A stretch of 64,000 bases of DNA from Coturnix japonica (Eukaryota; Chordata; Aves; Galliformes; Phasianidae): the NCBI RefSeq assembly GCF_001577835.2, contig NC_029520.1:52201483-52265482 (forward strand). Reading direction: 5' to 3'. The notes beneath the pieces were generated by a model. It saw only the letters and a program-made list of their open reading frames with translations. It was not told the DNA's origin and made no database searches. Made by a program: the position numbers and the translations under genes. Below, piece by piece: positions 1-13,800 of this stretch (its first letter is position 1; every line of letters begins with the position of its first letter).

Positions 1-45
1 AGGTCACAATGAGGTCTCTCCACAGCCTTCTCCAGGCTGTTCAGC
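1..45 (-). repeat. CR1 LINE fragment, cut by window edge
   Basis: The first bases read as the minus strand of CR1 ORF2 just upstream of its 3' end (a ...CCTTCTCCAGGCTG... stretch typical of avian CR1). Only about 45 bp are visible, so it may continue to the left of the window. It is diverged and carries no open frame. Confidence 0.5.
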
Positions 46-3000
46 TAACAGGAGAACCACATTAGAATAAGGTTGCAGCAATATTAACAGGGCTACAAAT
101 GGGCAAGTATGGAGCTTTAATCAGCGCACCATGAGTCAGACCACTGTCTTTAATCTGAATTCAAGTTTCTATAACTTGATACATCTCTTTGTGAACATTC
201 CAAGTGAGCGACCACACAAAAGCAGCCCTGAGCTTATGGCTGCCTTATGGTGAGGTTCAGCAGGAGCAGAGGAAAAAAGGAGATCACATTATGCAAGATG
301 AGTATTCATTGTATTAAATTTAGCAATAGAGAAAGAACTCAATAAGATTCTTACAAGCTGGCTTTCAAGTTGGTTAGTTAATGAATTATTACATGTTTTT
401 TATAGCTCGTGGAAGATCAGCCAAAAGCATGTGGATTGTTACAGCTGAACAATGTCAGCTAAACCTTCATATAAATCATGCAAGCCCTTGGGTGTTACAC
501 AATTAGACGTGTTAGCACACCAAAAAAAGAAGTTATTTCATTCAATAATATCCATAAATCCCCAATATTTAGAAGCACCATCACATATGGGACAGTGACT
601 TCCCTGTTTACAGGTTCCCAACTGCACATTTCCACATTAAAGCTCCCATGCTGGGCCTCGAAGACTGCAGATGTGTACCAACAGCAAAGCTCTACCAGCC
701 CAGCAGAACTAATGCATTTGTCTCCTGAAATTTGGCATGAAAACGGATCGTTGATGTAAGAGGAAGAGACAGGAAAATTACAGCTTTTCAATGACACTTT
801 TCACAATGGCTTTCTAATCTGCTGTGCAGCCTTTTCAGCCCAAACACCACAAAGTCCATTTAGCCAGAATGGAAGCATTAAATTCTTCATTTTACAGGGA
901 TGCTGCGATCAGATCAAAATATCATGTTTGAACAGAACTTTTAAATTATGTACTTGAACTGGTCGATTTGTTTAATAAAGGTTGCTTGGCACCAAGAACG
1001 CAGGTTTGGAGCTTTAACAAAGGTGAATTACTGTCAGTGGTGCAGAGTGAGCTGCTGCCAAGCATCCCACAAGCCATCAGCTGCAGAAAACTCACACTTA
1101 TTAACATGGCTGAAGTGACCTGCTAATTACTTAGGCAAATTTGAAGAGTATGCAAGCACTCAGCAGCTGGCACTGGTTGCCATGCATGCTCACTTTCTCC
1201 TATTCCAGGAGGGTTCAAAGCAAACATGCAACTATTGTCATCCCATTTCAAAACCTGGGAGACACCTATTTCCAAATAACAGAAGAGAATGCAGAAGTTT
1301 GCTAATCAGAAAGAGCCCTGGGAAACAATTGCAATGCCATTCAAGTGCATGCAAGATTTGCTCACCATGTTATTAAACACGTAGGGTATGGTAGCACATC
1401 CAGCCAGTAAACGGAGGTGGAATACACACATATCACCAAGCCCCAAAATCACCACCATGCTGTGAGTAATTTTAAGGCTTTTTGCACTTCCACCTTCGTG
1501 CAGTGTTTCAGATCCCATGTGTTTGTGCTTCTGAGCCAGACTTGCTCAGTGCTGCGTGATTGACTGGGCTCAGCCACTGACACACCAGGTCAGGATCTCA
1601 GCCCACAGAGGCACTGCATGTCACATCACATTTTGTGTCCAGGAATGCAAGTGTGAAGCACGGGAGGGCTGCAAAGCTCAGGTGTCAGCATCTGGTTGCG
1701 GATAGGATTCCTGTTCAGTCAGATCAATGCAAAGTCCTCAGGCACTGAAGACATTGCTTAGTACAAGCAGTACATGGCAGAAGGAAAGAAAACCATTCTC
1801 GGGGGATTTCTTTAAAGAACATATTGAAGATTAATCCATCCCTTTTCAAGGGAGAAGAGAAATGGATTCCCTGGACACGAAGATTTAGCTTTGCTTCCAC
1901 ACACACAGGCAAAGCTTTATTTAAACAATAATACAAGACAAGTGTTTGTGCCTTTAGCACTTCACTCATCGCTTAGGGGAGTCTCTTCCCTGGAAAGCCC
2001 AGCTCTCAGCTTACCCAGAAAGCAGCAGAGGATGAGCAGCATTCACATACAGATGGTTTCATCTCCATGCAATGGGACCCTGCTCCTGGGGAGGCCTAAA
2101 TAAAGCTTTAAGTTAAAGGCAATCCTTGAACTCAAAAACGGCTAAGAGCACTATTGGTGTTATTTTTGTCTTTTAAAGTGAAATATAAGTATCGCAAATG
2201 ATTCCAGCTAGTCTGGACTTCAACAGGGAGCTGCTGTCACAGTGTTTATCTGTTTCTTTCCTTCAACAGAGGAGAATGAGGTAGATTTGAGACACAAAGC
2301 GGAGGTGATTGGGGAGACAGTAGCTGGAAAACAATTCCCTATCCTTCTCTACTTTCCAAAACACAATCCTTGAGACCTCCCTTCAGCTGCCATTCATGTT
2401 AATCTGCTGCAGTGAGCACTGACTAGCAGTATCCAATGTACAGATATGCCATCAAGGACCTACTCTTCTCTTCCAGGTCAGTGGTTACTGTCTTATAGGC
2501 TCAGCCCCCTGTGGGCAGTATGGACATGGAAGGCAGCTGGCTGCATGTTGCTCCAGTTCACTTCTGCTGTGTAGCCCCCAGAGCTGAAGTTTTGGGCAAA
2601 TGAAGGATTGTGAAACTCCCTGGTGAGGATCCACGTGCAGCAATATGGATCAGGGGGCTTTGGGAAACCTCCTCACCAAAGGCAGTGATGGAGCCCAAGT
2701 CTTCTTCACTGCTTTCTGACTTTTCTACTAGCAGAGCAAGACACACTAGCATGAAACTTGCCAGCATTTTCCCTCAGTGCCCAAAGCAACCATACTTTTT
2801 GTGGAAGGAAGAAGCAGCTGCTGTGCCTTCTACCAAGAGGAGAAAAATCACCTTATTTTTGCTGTGTTCAAGACCAGGTCCTCTGAATTATGCTCCAGCA
2901 GAGGAACAATTAACTAAACCAACACAGGCAGCAGGAGGTTTGTCATACTGCAAACACGACTCCAAAAGCTAATGAAAAGACTGGAGATGCAAAATTATTC

Positions 3001-6000
3001 CATGATTTGAAAACCATATCTGCATGAATCCTTGCATACGGCACCAATATATAAAGAGCCCAAAGCAAATCAGTAGTGGCAAGAATTCACCTACAAGCAG
3101 AACAAAAGGTAAAATAAAATTAAGCTAAAATAATATAAAGCATTGAAGAATGCACCCTGTGACCACTCTGAGAAGGCTAGTAAGCATTAAAGAGCCCATC
3201 CAGCCCTACTTCTGATCTCCTGCATATCAGCCTGAGAAAGCTGTGCAGTCATCCAGGAAAGTGATGTATCCAGGTTAAAAACAAGGGCTTGTCTACACAA
3301 AGAGGTAGTCCCAAAATAGCGTGGATACTAATCGAAAGCACAAAATCATTGCAGCTCATTTTGCCAAGCAACAGGATGATGTGTCCCCATCAGCTCAGCA
3401 CAGACACGTTATGTGTTACCTGGGATTAGTTGTTGCAAGCAGAGCATGAGCTCTTAGTCCTAGAAGTGTGCTCAGATATAGTACATTACCCAAGACTGAT
3501 GGAAGACAATTCCCTGTCCTGAAAGTGTTGATGGCCTAATATGTCACACAGGCTCTCCTTCTGAGCAGCCTCGTGGACTTCTTATCCAAGCTGACACATC
3601 CATAATGGCACTGTTCTGCTAGGGAAGTCATCAGAGGAAAGAGTTTTAGGCTGGGATGCTTTACAGCCAGCAGTATGTGAAGCCATTGCTTAGTCACATC
3701 AGGTGAGATGAGTAATCGTCTCTCTCCAGCCCCTCTGCCTTTGCTCACGCTAGCAAAATCCACAAAGCCAATAAATGAGGAGGAGCTAATGTTTGTGAAA
3801 TCCATTTGAAACCTGCAGCAGCACAGCATAGCCACGCTTGTCCACTGCCTCAGACAGATATCAGTCAGGATCAGCCCAGAGTCTTTTCCTGGGATAGGGT
3901 AATAGGTAGAGACCTCTCTTCTTTCTGTGAGGGGGCAAATTTCTTTGCATTCTGCACTATTAATTGTATTTTATACACTTTTCAAGTCCTATTTCATCCA
4001 TGCAGCTCACAAGGTCCCCCGTCTCTGCTGTTACAGTAATTTGGCTATAATGGTTGTGCTTCTACAACAAATCCTTGAAACAAAGTTCCACAACATGGTT
4101 ACTTGGTTCAAGCCCTGTAGTAACATCATCAAACAGCTCTCAGGCTCCTATTAGATGGCATCTCATCAGTGAGGTCTCACAGCACACCTGTACTGCATGC
4201 AGTCACAAACAGCCCATGCCAATCAACAGACAGGTTTCCCTTAATTCTCCTGGCAAATCAGCAAGGGGCAAGCCTAAGGGAGAAGCTGAAACTGAGGGCA
4301 AACAGAAAACCTGTATAGATGAGGAAATCATTTGATTCAATTGTAAATCTTCATCCAACTCCAGAGAGAAAATGCCTTGTCACCAAATGATCACCTTTAC
4401 ACAAAGATTTTTTGTCACTGTTTTGGGACATGGTTGATAAACTGACAAAAATGGCTTTATAAATACAGCATTGGGAAGCATATCCAGGAATATCCCTCAG
4501 CAGAAAGCAGCAGCAGGGGAGAACAGGACTCACGTGCAGCCACCGCTAACGCTCAGCCCCCATTTTCCCTTCATTGACTCCCTGCACTCTCCAGTTTGGG
4601 TGTTGGAAAGAGGAACAGAGATCAGCAATTTGCTCCTTCACGCTATTTTCCTCACTGGAAGCATCTGTCAGACATCTGCGTACCTTTTTATTGAAAGCCT
4701 CCCACTGTGGACATCCCTCACCCGCACTGGGTAATCTTGCCTGGCATTTATCCTCCCTAAATTACTCTTGGATTCAAGCAGCTCTCGACTCAAAACTGTG
4801 CCTCCTATCCTCTCTATTGCTATTCAGCCTCTGCTATCGTCTCAACTCCATATGCTCCTTTCCATCCTATGCTGTAGGTCATTCTTCAAAATCTCTGACT
4901 ACTTTGGGACCTGGGAGAGACCTCCAGGACCTCCAGTTACTACATTCACCCTGCCAGACAGTGAAGCATTATTAATGAATGCAAGGATCCACCCACCTCA
5001 TAAACAGTTCCTCCCCTTTGAATACTCAAGTTTCTGTATAAGAATACTGGAGAGGCACTTCTAAAGGAGTGGATGTCCCCAGTCTAGCCAATGTTTGTCC
5101 TTGCTGCACCTTCTCCACACTGATTTTCTCCATCTGCTCCATCTTGCCTATGACATGGAAGACCACACAGCACAAATTTAGTGCTGTGACAGAAAATGTT
5201 ATTTATTAATTTCCACCAGGCGCTACATCTGTGCTTCCACTGCGCTAAGTTACTTATTTTTAGTGCACTTCTGTCTCTCTTATGAGGTAGGTAAATTATT
5301 ATTATCTCTTGCTCTTTAGTTGAAGCAAAAGCTCATTCATCAATACAAATGCTGGACAGCCATTTCCTGATGAAACCTCGTTTTAGTTGACACCTGGGCT
5401 CCTCAATCACTGCAGGATAAATCTAATTATCCCCTTAACTGGTAGAAACCACACTAAAAATGAAAATCCCCATTTTAGATGAGACCATTTCAATGATGGA
5501 AGCATGCACACTATGATGAAAGACCAAAACACAACCTTCAAGACCACCTCTTAATGTCTTTATAGGAAGAAATGCACAGCATTTATGTGCATTTAACATT
5601 TTTAAGCTAAAGAGTCACCCAGCACAGCTAGAAAATACCAGACAGAGTAAGTTTGTGCCTGAGAGACCTTCAGTGATGCTGAAAACACACATAGGAGTCT
5701 TATGTTTTCATAAGCACAGGATGACCAGAAATGTTCTGCATGTCACACATTTAACTGGAGATTTATGGGGCCACTGCAGTAACAGCACAGAGGCTGAGGT
5801 CCCTATAGCTGTCACCTCTCTTCCCCTTTTGCACCCATATTGGTGCATGCTGGCTCTGGTTGCTTAACCTTCCCACACCCAGAACCCTGGGTGATGCTCC
5901 TGCCCAGGGCTGGGACACCACTGGGCAGGTTTCTTCTTACAGACATCTCTGGGATGTCCCAGGACCAGAATAGCTTTGATACATTAAGGTCTTAAACCTG

Positions 6001-6014
6001 AATCACTATAAGCT
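46..6014. other. Intergenic, no gene recognised
   Basis: AT-rich single-copy-looking DNA. All open frames are under about 135 codons, begin at arbitrary ATGs and resemble no protein I know. It is free of recognisable CR1. The only element I can suggest is the MIR-like relic near 5,270-5,315, listed separately. Confidence 0.6.
5270..5315 (+). repeat. Possible MIR-like SINE relic (shared MIR/L2 tail)
   Basis: The stretch TATGAGGTAGGTAAATTATT followed by ATTATC is close to the conserved TATGAGGTAGGTACTATTATTATC segment near the 3' end of MIR and L2 elements. Both families are known as old fossils in bird genomes. The flanks (5,160-5,400) are too diverged for me to set the ends, and the match is short, so chance similarity is possible. 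Confidence 0.4.
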
Positions 6015-6185
6015 GCAAGTGTGAGTATGGAGCACAGCCCTGCCAAAAAGAACCTGGGGGTACTGGTGGGCAGCAGCTGGACGTCAGCCATCACTGTGCC
6101 TTCACCAAGTGTATTCTGGGCAGCATCAAAAGAAGCACGGCCAGCTGGGTGAGGAGGGGCATCCTGCATCTCTGCTCTGCATCCT
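6015..6185 (+). repeat. CR1 LINE, internal ORF2 fragment
   Basis: The sequence carries the CR1 ORF2 segment after the reverse transcriptase core: a diverged form of ...KDLGVLVD..., then a segment reading like LGSIKRS, then ...SALH-like coding. It has no CR1 3' tail, so it is an internal piece of an old, broken copy. It is not a host gene. Confidence 0.7.
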
Positions 6186-9100
6186 TACCATAGTCCATAT
6201 CATACAGAGAGAAAGGAGAGCAAGAAAGTTCTTCTGCATCAATTTTTCACATCAGAGGCGGATACTTCAGCTGACCTGTGCAAGCTCATGCAAGAAGTCT
6301 GTGACAGCTGCACTTAGCCCTGACAGCTACCTCCTGCTCTTACCACACGACAGCTTGCAGTAACCACAGGTTTCTTTCAGAACCAAAGACCTTTTGCTTC
6401 AGCCACTTAACAAAGTGGCAGCTCAATGCAGTCACTCGCATTGGGGTGTAAGTGGTGTGCCGTTGTTAGAGCTGATTTTCAGCAAAGCACGCTTCATTAC
6501 AGATGAAAAAGAAAATGAAGCCAGGTTAGAAAAGCAACCAAATGTTTGCTCAGTTTTCTTTAAAGAACAGTCATCATGGCTGAGCAGTGATTTCTTAGCC
6601 AGCTAATGATCCCTATTTTTGGCAGCAGCCTTGCCTGTCCCCTTTCAGATGGAGACAGGATTTAACTTGCGGCAGAGCAAAGTCCAATTGCCACTTTAAA
6701 ACTGCTATTAAAAAGGGGTATATATTCCAGCACTGTGTCAGCCTGTTAGTTAAACTGTGTTGCATTTTGCATGAGCATAAGACAGTTTCACTGCATTCCC
6801 TATTCAGTAGTGCCACGGGCAGAGTTCAGATACTCAGGCCATATAGAGACTTTCCAGTCACAGTTATAGCAGTGGTAAATCAACTGCGAATAAGGCAGAA
6901 AGGCTGCAAGTTTCAGGAATAATGTTAAGAATCAGTAATAAAAGTTAACAGAATCCTGGATTTGAGGCTTGTTTGTTGTTCGGGTTTGTTGGGGTGTTTC
7001 TTGAGGATTTGATTAATATGCTGTAATAAGAGGAATACTGGCATACAGGGAGGAGAAGAAAGAAATAATTTCAGTGGAGGGAGCAAAATGCCTTTGCAGA
7101 AACCCAAGGCAGTAGTGAAATGCTCAGATGCTTCATCCCCAGCTGGACACTCACTGAGCCACTGGTTTGTGCTGATAGAGGTAGGGAGCAATGACACCTT
7201 AAGGAGAAGGTAAGCCTTTGAATTCACTGGTATACACATAAACAAGCCCTTATTTAGGGCAGATGCATCAGATCCCAACAAGAGCAGTAGTGGAGCTTTA
7301 TGCAGGTAACTCTCATGACACACTCATTCACCAATTCATCTAAGTGTGTGTTACCTGATAGAGATTACTGCAAGGCCCTGATTCATTGATCTAGACAAAG
7401 AGATGAAAGAGTTGAACCATAGGAGGAGATGCACAGTTATTTGTTTTCTGCAGAGCAGTGATGTGTAATGACCCATTAGGTACAGATGGAGAAAACAGAA
7501 GTGATGGAAAGAACTGGAACATTAACTGGAAGCCCTGGCAAAATATGTCACTGTTGTTGCACAATAAGCTATTGATCTAGAGAAGCAAGTGTAAGTCAAT
7601 ATCATGCCATTGATTTCAATGGAGATGTAGCATCCCTTACCAGCTGAGTGAGGAGAGCTTGCACTTTGCAGGTGGTCTTTAGTTGACAAAGCAGGGTAAG
7701 CAGAGAGGAAGTGAAAGTGCTTTGCCCACACCATAATCCTGAATCCTGGTAGCAGCAAGTCATTAAGTCTTCAGGGTCAGAGGAAAAGGAGTGACCAGGA
7801 GGGCAGGGGACAGCAGTGAGTGCCTCAGGCTGGGCCTCTGAAATGCCAGCACTCAGACTCAGAACAACGATGAAACTGGAATAGGAACACTATTAGAAAG
7901 TGTGCGATGCTCCTCATTTTGCATCATCTCCCTTCTGCCTTGGCTCTGCAGAATATGTGGTTTGGCTCTGCCTCGCAGCCTCTGTCTTCACACCCTCATT
8001 TGTTTCCAAAAAACAACCTTTTCATGCAACCTTTACAACTTTATGCAGAGGGGAAATTTCACACAGACCATCCCAAGGGCTGTGAACAGAGTTTTAAGGA
8101 AGGAAAGAAGGGAATCAGAAGCTGAGACCACCTCAAACCCCCTGTCAAAGAGCTTGGCAGCTTGCTCATGTTTTCTCTCAAGACACATATAGCTGTCAGG
8201 ACTGTGACCTTCTCAACAGGCTGGTGATTCCTAATGACTACAGTGTGAGCAGGAAAGCTGAAGGTATGATGGATAAGCTGTGTCACGGATTTTAAAGCAT
8301 TCCTCATTTTTATTGGAGGACAGGGGTCAGATCGATACGCCTTTGTAGTCCGCTCTCCTACAGATTTCAAAGGGTTTCAAATGAAACTCACAACAGACAG
8401 CTGTAAAAGCACAAGCTAGTTGTACTTGGAGAACCAGGTTACTTACCCATACACTCATGGAAGCTGAGTACAGAAATAAGGTGTCACAGTGATGGAGTGT
8501 GTGCAAGACAGTTTTCCTTCACCGTAAGGAGCGCCCTTCAGAAGAGCACCAATACTGCCATGATCACTGAAGTTGAGCACTTCTGTTTCTCTTGGCCTTC
8601 ACTCTGTGTTAGGGAATAACTGTGAAAAACAACCAGAGCACAGCAGCTAATAATTACACCATCACAGTATATTGATTGTTCACATCTGTAAAAGAAACCA
8701 CAGTAAGCTGCAGTAGCTTTGAATGAGGTACTGCCTCAGTCTGAGGACAGGAGCTGGCTGAAACGTCCCTGTCCTCCTCCATGGCCTCAGGAAATTATGC
8801 AGCAGAAGTTAACAAAACATTGCTGGAGAGTAAAACAGGGACTTCTCCCCAGCCCAGAACTGACTCGTTCCACTCAGTAAAGAGAAAAGAGCAGAAAAGA
8901 GAGGGACAAAACAGCAGCTGTCAGATGTTCCTGAGGCACCGTCATTATGAAAATATTATTTCATGTTTTGCAATAGTATTTTCCACAAGAGAAACACTTG
9001 CTCAGAGCTTTAAAGTCTCATCTTATAACGAGAATTTGTGATCATGATGTGAATAAATACGACCCTGTGTAACTTCACATCTTTAATATCTTTCTTAACT

Positions 9101-10771
9101 CCTCTGTTCTGTAGTTATGGAACATTAGAAGAGGAGCATCATTACACACAGACAAGCACCTACACAATACAGCCATTTGTGCTGTGTCTCTTCCTTATCA
9201 TTTCTCTTTTGTGGCATCTAGAGATGTCTATTAAGCACAGAAAAGAGTATTCTCCATTATCCAACAAATGAAAATACCAATAACTTTTAAATTACAACCA
9301 GATCACAGTGAAGAGTCAGAAAAAAAGCCTATTGAGGCGAGCTGACAGCCCATTTGTCCTTTTCCAAATCTGCCACGCTGGAGCACAAGAAAGCAGATAA
9401 CAGACTAAATAGCACCTAAAGCTCTCTCTTTGCTGCTGATCAGAATAGCGGCAGTGCTCCAAAGAAGATGCTTGAAATACCCTCTGCATCAGCATCCTCC
9501 ACCCAACCTGCCCATCAGAAAACACCGTCTATGTGCCAACATCAACCTCCTGCACCAAGCACCCCAGCCTGCCACGGGGAAGCTCCCTCTACAACGTGGC
9601 CTGAATAAACAAACATCAGTCCATCCAGAGCAAGAAAACATTTGCAAGGCTATTGCTCTCAACTTTCCTGCTGCATGTGAGAAGTTCTCCCTGCACTGAT
9701 AAAATGGGAAGGAAAGCAAGCAACAAGAATGCTTGCAGTTTGCAAGTCATCACACACTGCTTGTGTTGTTGAGAGGGCAACCCATCCACAAGGTCAGTGC
9801 AGGTAGCCAAGAGCACAGCATGCAGAGCAGGTGGGACCTCTCCATGTGTCAGTGAGGGCAGCAGCACTCCCTGAGGCATGGGCTGCCTGCCTTGATTGCG
9901 ACTGCACCCACCAATGGGGCCCAGGTGGAGCCTCTTCCCATCAGTTGTACCAGTCCTATCTGTGGCAAGAGGCAAAAAAATTGATAGATAATGAGGGTAA
10001 CACAATTAGAAATAATTAGCCGGATGGGAAATCCATTCCCAGACAATTAATGGTAAGAGGCAAGGACTGCACGATAACAAGTCAGGACCATATTTAGCTG
10101 TTCTCAGCTCATCCTGCTTCCAGTAACAAGAATGCTAAGGAACAAATTGTTTTTTTCATTAAAAATAATTGGATAACAAGTACCATAGTGGCCATGGGAA
10201 CCTGAGAGGGGAATTGGACTCACAAGCCTACGGACAATATAAAAACTGTCCTGAAATGTCTCTTTTCATGGCACAGAAAGTGGTTCTGGAGCAGGCAGCT
10301 GCTCACATCATGTTCCTGCAGGAGATGAGCACAGGTCCCACTGCACTCTTAGGAAAAGGGTGTTGACCATACTGGCTTGTTTTACAAAGCTATAAAAAGA
10401 AGGCCAGCCTGGATATGGACACCAATACTCCCATGGATCACATTCTTGGGAATAGTCCAAGTATACACCTGGTAAAGGGCTCCTGAAACATGAAAATGTC
10501 TCCAGGCCTTTCTGGAGGACTTGCACCCATTCATTCAGTGCCTTGCACAGCCTCATGAGTTGCCAGGTATTCAATCACTGCACACAAACCTGTGGGATCA
10601 GCAGCCTGCAGACATGCACTCATTGCTCATCAACAACAAGTGATGCAGGTTTGGTTGTGTGAGCTGAAACTGGGACACAGGGAAGGCACAGTGCTGACTG
10701 AGGTGACAGTAAATAATCGTATGCATTTTGTTACATTGGCTAAACACAGTCCTGTAAACAGTGACAAATAT
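6186..10771. other. Intergenic, no gene recognised
   Basis: No CR1 tail, tRNA-like fold or recognisable exon. Around 9,980-10,060 an AT-rich block has three closely spaced ATTA homeodomain-type cores (near 10,005, 10,015 and 10,046) and a few CpGs. It could be a conserved non-coding element, but nothing in the sequence alone proves that. Confidence 0.55.
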
Positions 10772-10845
10772 CACAGAAATGTAGGGGTTGGAAGGGACCT
10801 CTGGGGATCATCAAACCCAACCCCAGCTAAAGAATGTTCCCTAGT
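10772..10845 (-). repeat. CR1 LINE 3' end
   Basis: Minus-strand CR1 tail: ATCACAGAAAT, then GGGGTTGGAAGGGACCTCTG and GATCATC..., the usual antisense view of the CR1 3' end. It is truncated after about 75 bp. The adjoining AT-rich DNA is not CR1. Confidence 0.75.
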
Positions 10846-13800
10846 GAAGACTGCACAGGAAAGCATCCAGGTAGATTTGAGTGTCTTCAGATGAGGTACG
10901 TACATTTTAGAGTAACTGTGGCCAAAGATGAAGTGCAGGAAGAGTAAAACTTCATCAAAAATCTCCAACAAGCACCTTGAAAACTCACTAGACTGCAAGG
11001 ACTGCCATCAAACCAGACTGATGTGTTAGCGTCAAAAAGCGAGGTCATATATCCCAATCATTTTATGTTTGTTGTTCTTTTTTCTTCAACAAATGTTAAA
11101 AAATAAAATAAGTTTGGTTACTCACATACATTGGCTCTATCATATATTTTATATGCAGCCCAAGTCAGTTCCTCTTCACTCGATTTGGCCAAGGCAAACC
11201 AAAAGCTTGGACGTCCATCAGCTAAAGCAAGAAGTGCTGCCTCAGAACTGCTCGACATTGGTGTCTGGGTGGTGTCTATCATCACAGTGGAATGAGCCCA
11301 TGGGTTTTTTGGTCAAAATACCCAAGTATGTCACAGGATAATTCACACATGGAAACAGAGACAGAATTCATCAAATAAATTGTCTACAAGGGACAGTTTC
11401 CCCTGAGCATTGGTAGAAAAAGATGCTGGAAACAGAGAACAAACTGTCAGCATCTCACTTTAAGATACAAAACGGGAGCTGACAACACTGTGATTTATGG
11501 AGAACCAAGACCTGTTTGGGGACAGATCAGTATACAGGAGCTGTGCCAGAGGAGGGGAAAGCAACGGACTCAGCTCGGTTCATCATCAAATTGCAAAAGC
11601 TAATACTTTCCAAGTCCATGAAGTAGGCAATGACCTTCCCCTTCAGAGTCTAAAATTGTTTCTGTGTTGAGCTTTTTAAAAACAAGAAGGTATATTTTTG
11701 TCTGAGTACAATATGCCCGAGATCTTATCTACAACCCAGTAATTCACTGGGAAAGATCTTGGGTGAAAAGATTTAGGAGCACCGCTTGCCATGTATGAGC
11801 CTGCACTTACAAATACTCATTTAAGAGCTCAGAGTTCACCTTGACCTAGAATCTATAACTGTGATAACAAGGCATTAAATACAAGGCTGCTCCAACACGC
11901 AGTGCAGCACACTTCCTCTTGGATGAGGGCACTGAATAAAGACACATCAAGCCATTCCACCTACATTACATATTCATTAAAATTATAGCTGTTTGCTGAA
12001 TTCAGAAACTTCTTCAAGCTAAAGCTGTGCCATTCATATCTGTAAGGTCTGGGCTGGGGGACCAGACTTTTCTAGGGTATCATTGGGGACAATTCTCTCC
12101 CATGCAGACTGTAGTGGTACAGTCACCTCATCCATTTTGTGCTTATCTGTTGTATTAACCAGCAGTTTCTTTGGCAGTGTGGATTATTCCCAGCTTGGGG
12201 CACACAGTGCCTCAATGTCATCAAGGTAAATCAAGCCACACTGAGCAGTCATGTTCATCACAGGTCTCAATCGCTCTCTGGCCAGGGCATATTCCAAACA
12301 CTGAAGCCCAAGGGGTGAGGTGAGCTGTGATTTTAACTGTTGGTGCCATTGGAAAACTCATAGAGTGGTTTTGAAGCTTCACATTAGACCCAAGTTCTAC
12401 TTGCTGCTATGGTGGTGGTCTCAGTACCAGCCTTCATCCCATCCTGATCCCTTCAGCTTCTGTTCTTGGGTAAAGAATGCTGCTTAAGAAACATGATAGA
12501 GCAGGCACAAATCTTGTTTGGGCCCTAGAGATTTCTCTTTGAGCTGGAACATATTAAGCACTGCATCAGAATGACAAAATATCAACACTGGACTTTGTGG
12601 CAGAAGAGAGACAGAAGAGTGCCAACACCATCACACCCCATGATGAATCAGGGAAGGCTTGTTCAAAATCAGTGAGGAAAACCAGATGTCCACAGACTGC
12701 AGACAACATATATAAAGCCAGAGAACATCATGGTTCTATCCTCCTCCATCAAGGTAAACAGTGAGACTGCATAAGATCCCAGAATGCAGGGGATGGAAAA
12801 TGGATTCAGTCATATCACACCATGCCTCCAGGCAAGTAGCGTGTCCCCACTGTTTGGTGGCAGGCTCCCATCATGGGCTGCCCATAGACATTTATGGGAT
12901 GCACCCTAGCAAGGTGGGCTTCCTTTGTCACATTCACACCCCAGTATTTCTCCACCTCTCATAGCGAGAGGAGGATGGAAGGCCTCTCACTTAGATATTT
13001 ACAAACTGGCTGAGAAACAGTGCTACTGTTTCTGGTTCCTTAATCACTTAAGTAATGACAAGAGTTAATGGTCCCTGAAGCTTTCCAGGCAAATGTTCCT
13101 TGACATGCCATTTTCTTCACATCTCAATGACAGATGGGGAGCAAGAAGTCACTTTATGATAAGCTTTCTCAATTATTTAATAAGGCAGATTCTAATAACT
13201 ATGGGAAACCCCCTGGAAAAACAATAGAATAAATACAGTTTCCCTTTGATGCTGCATATAGCTAGAGAGGAAAATGGACTGTCCTCCCCTCCTGTTGTCT
13301 GCCAGATTGGTTTCTGGGAGAGCAGCTTTCTGTATCTATCTCCACAGTTCTGGACTTCTGAAACACAAGTGAAAGCAGTAAATAAAAAGGTATCTTTTTC
13401 TACAAACATGGTCAATAACAGCTGCTGTTGTATCAAGATGAGGAAGAACTCTGTGCGTAAAGCACAGCACTGAATCCTGAGTCATTTTGACTCCCTGCAC
13501 AGACCTGCACCAGCAGAACGCTCCCTCAACTACTGCACTGCAACACAGAGCATGCATGGATGTGGTAGAAGGAGCCCTCAGACACCTCTATACATCCCAC
13601 AGGATGCTGCTTCAATCTTAGCACAGCCACATAACCACTCATTTGCACTGGGAGCAGAATCATACTTGGGCCAGAGTAATCACACTGCTAGAAATGCATG
13701 TTCTGCTGTCCTTTATTTCCTGCCCATTCGTTTGAAGCCAGTATACAGCATTAGAACATGTACAGCAGAGGCACACTTGTCGCATTGCAAACATACAGGC

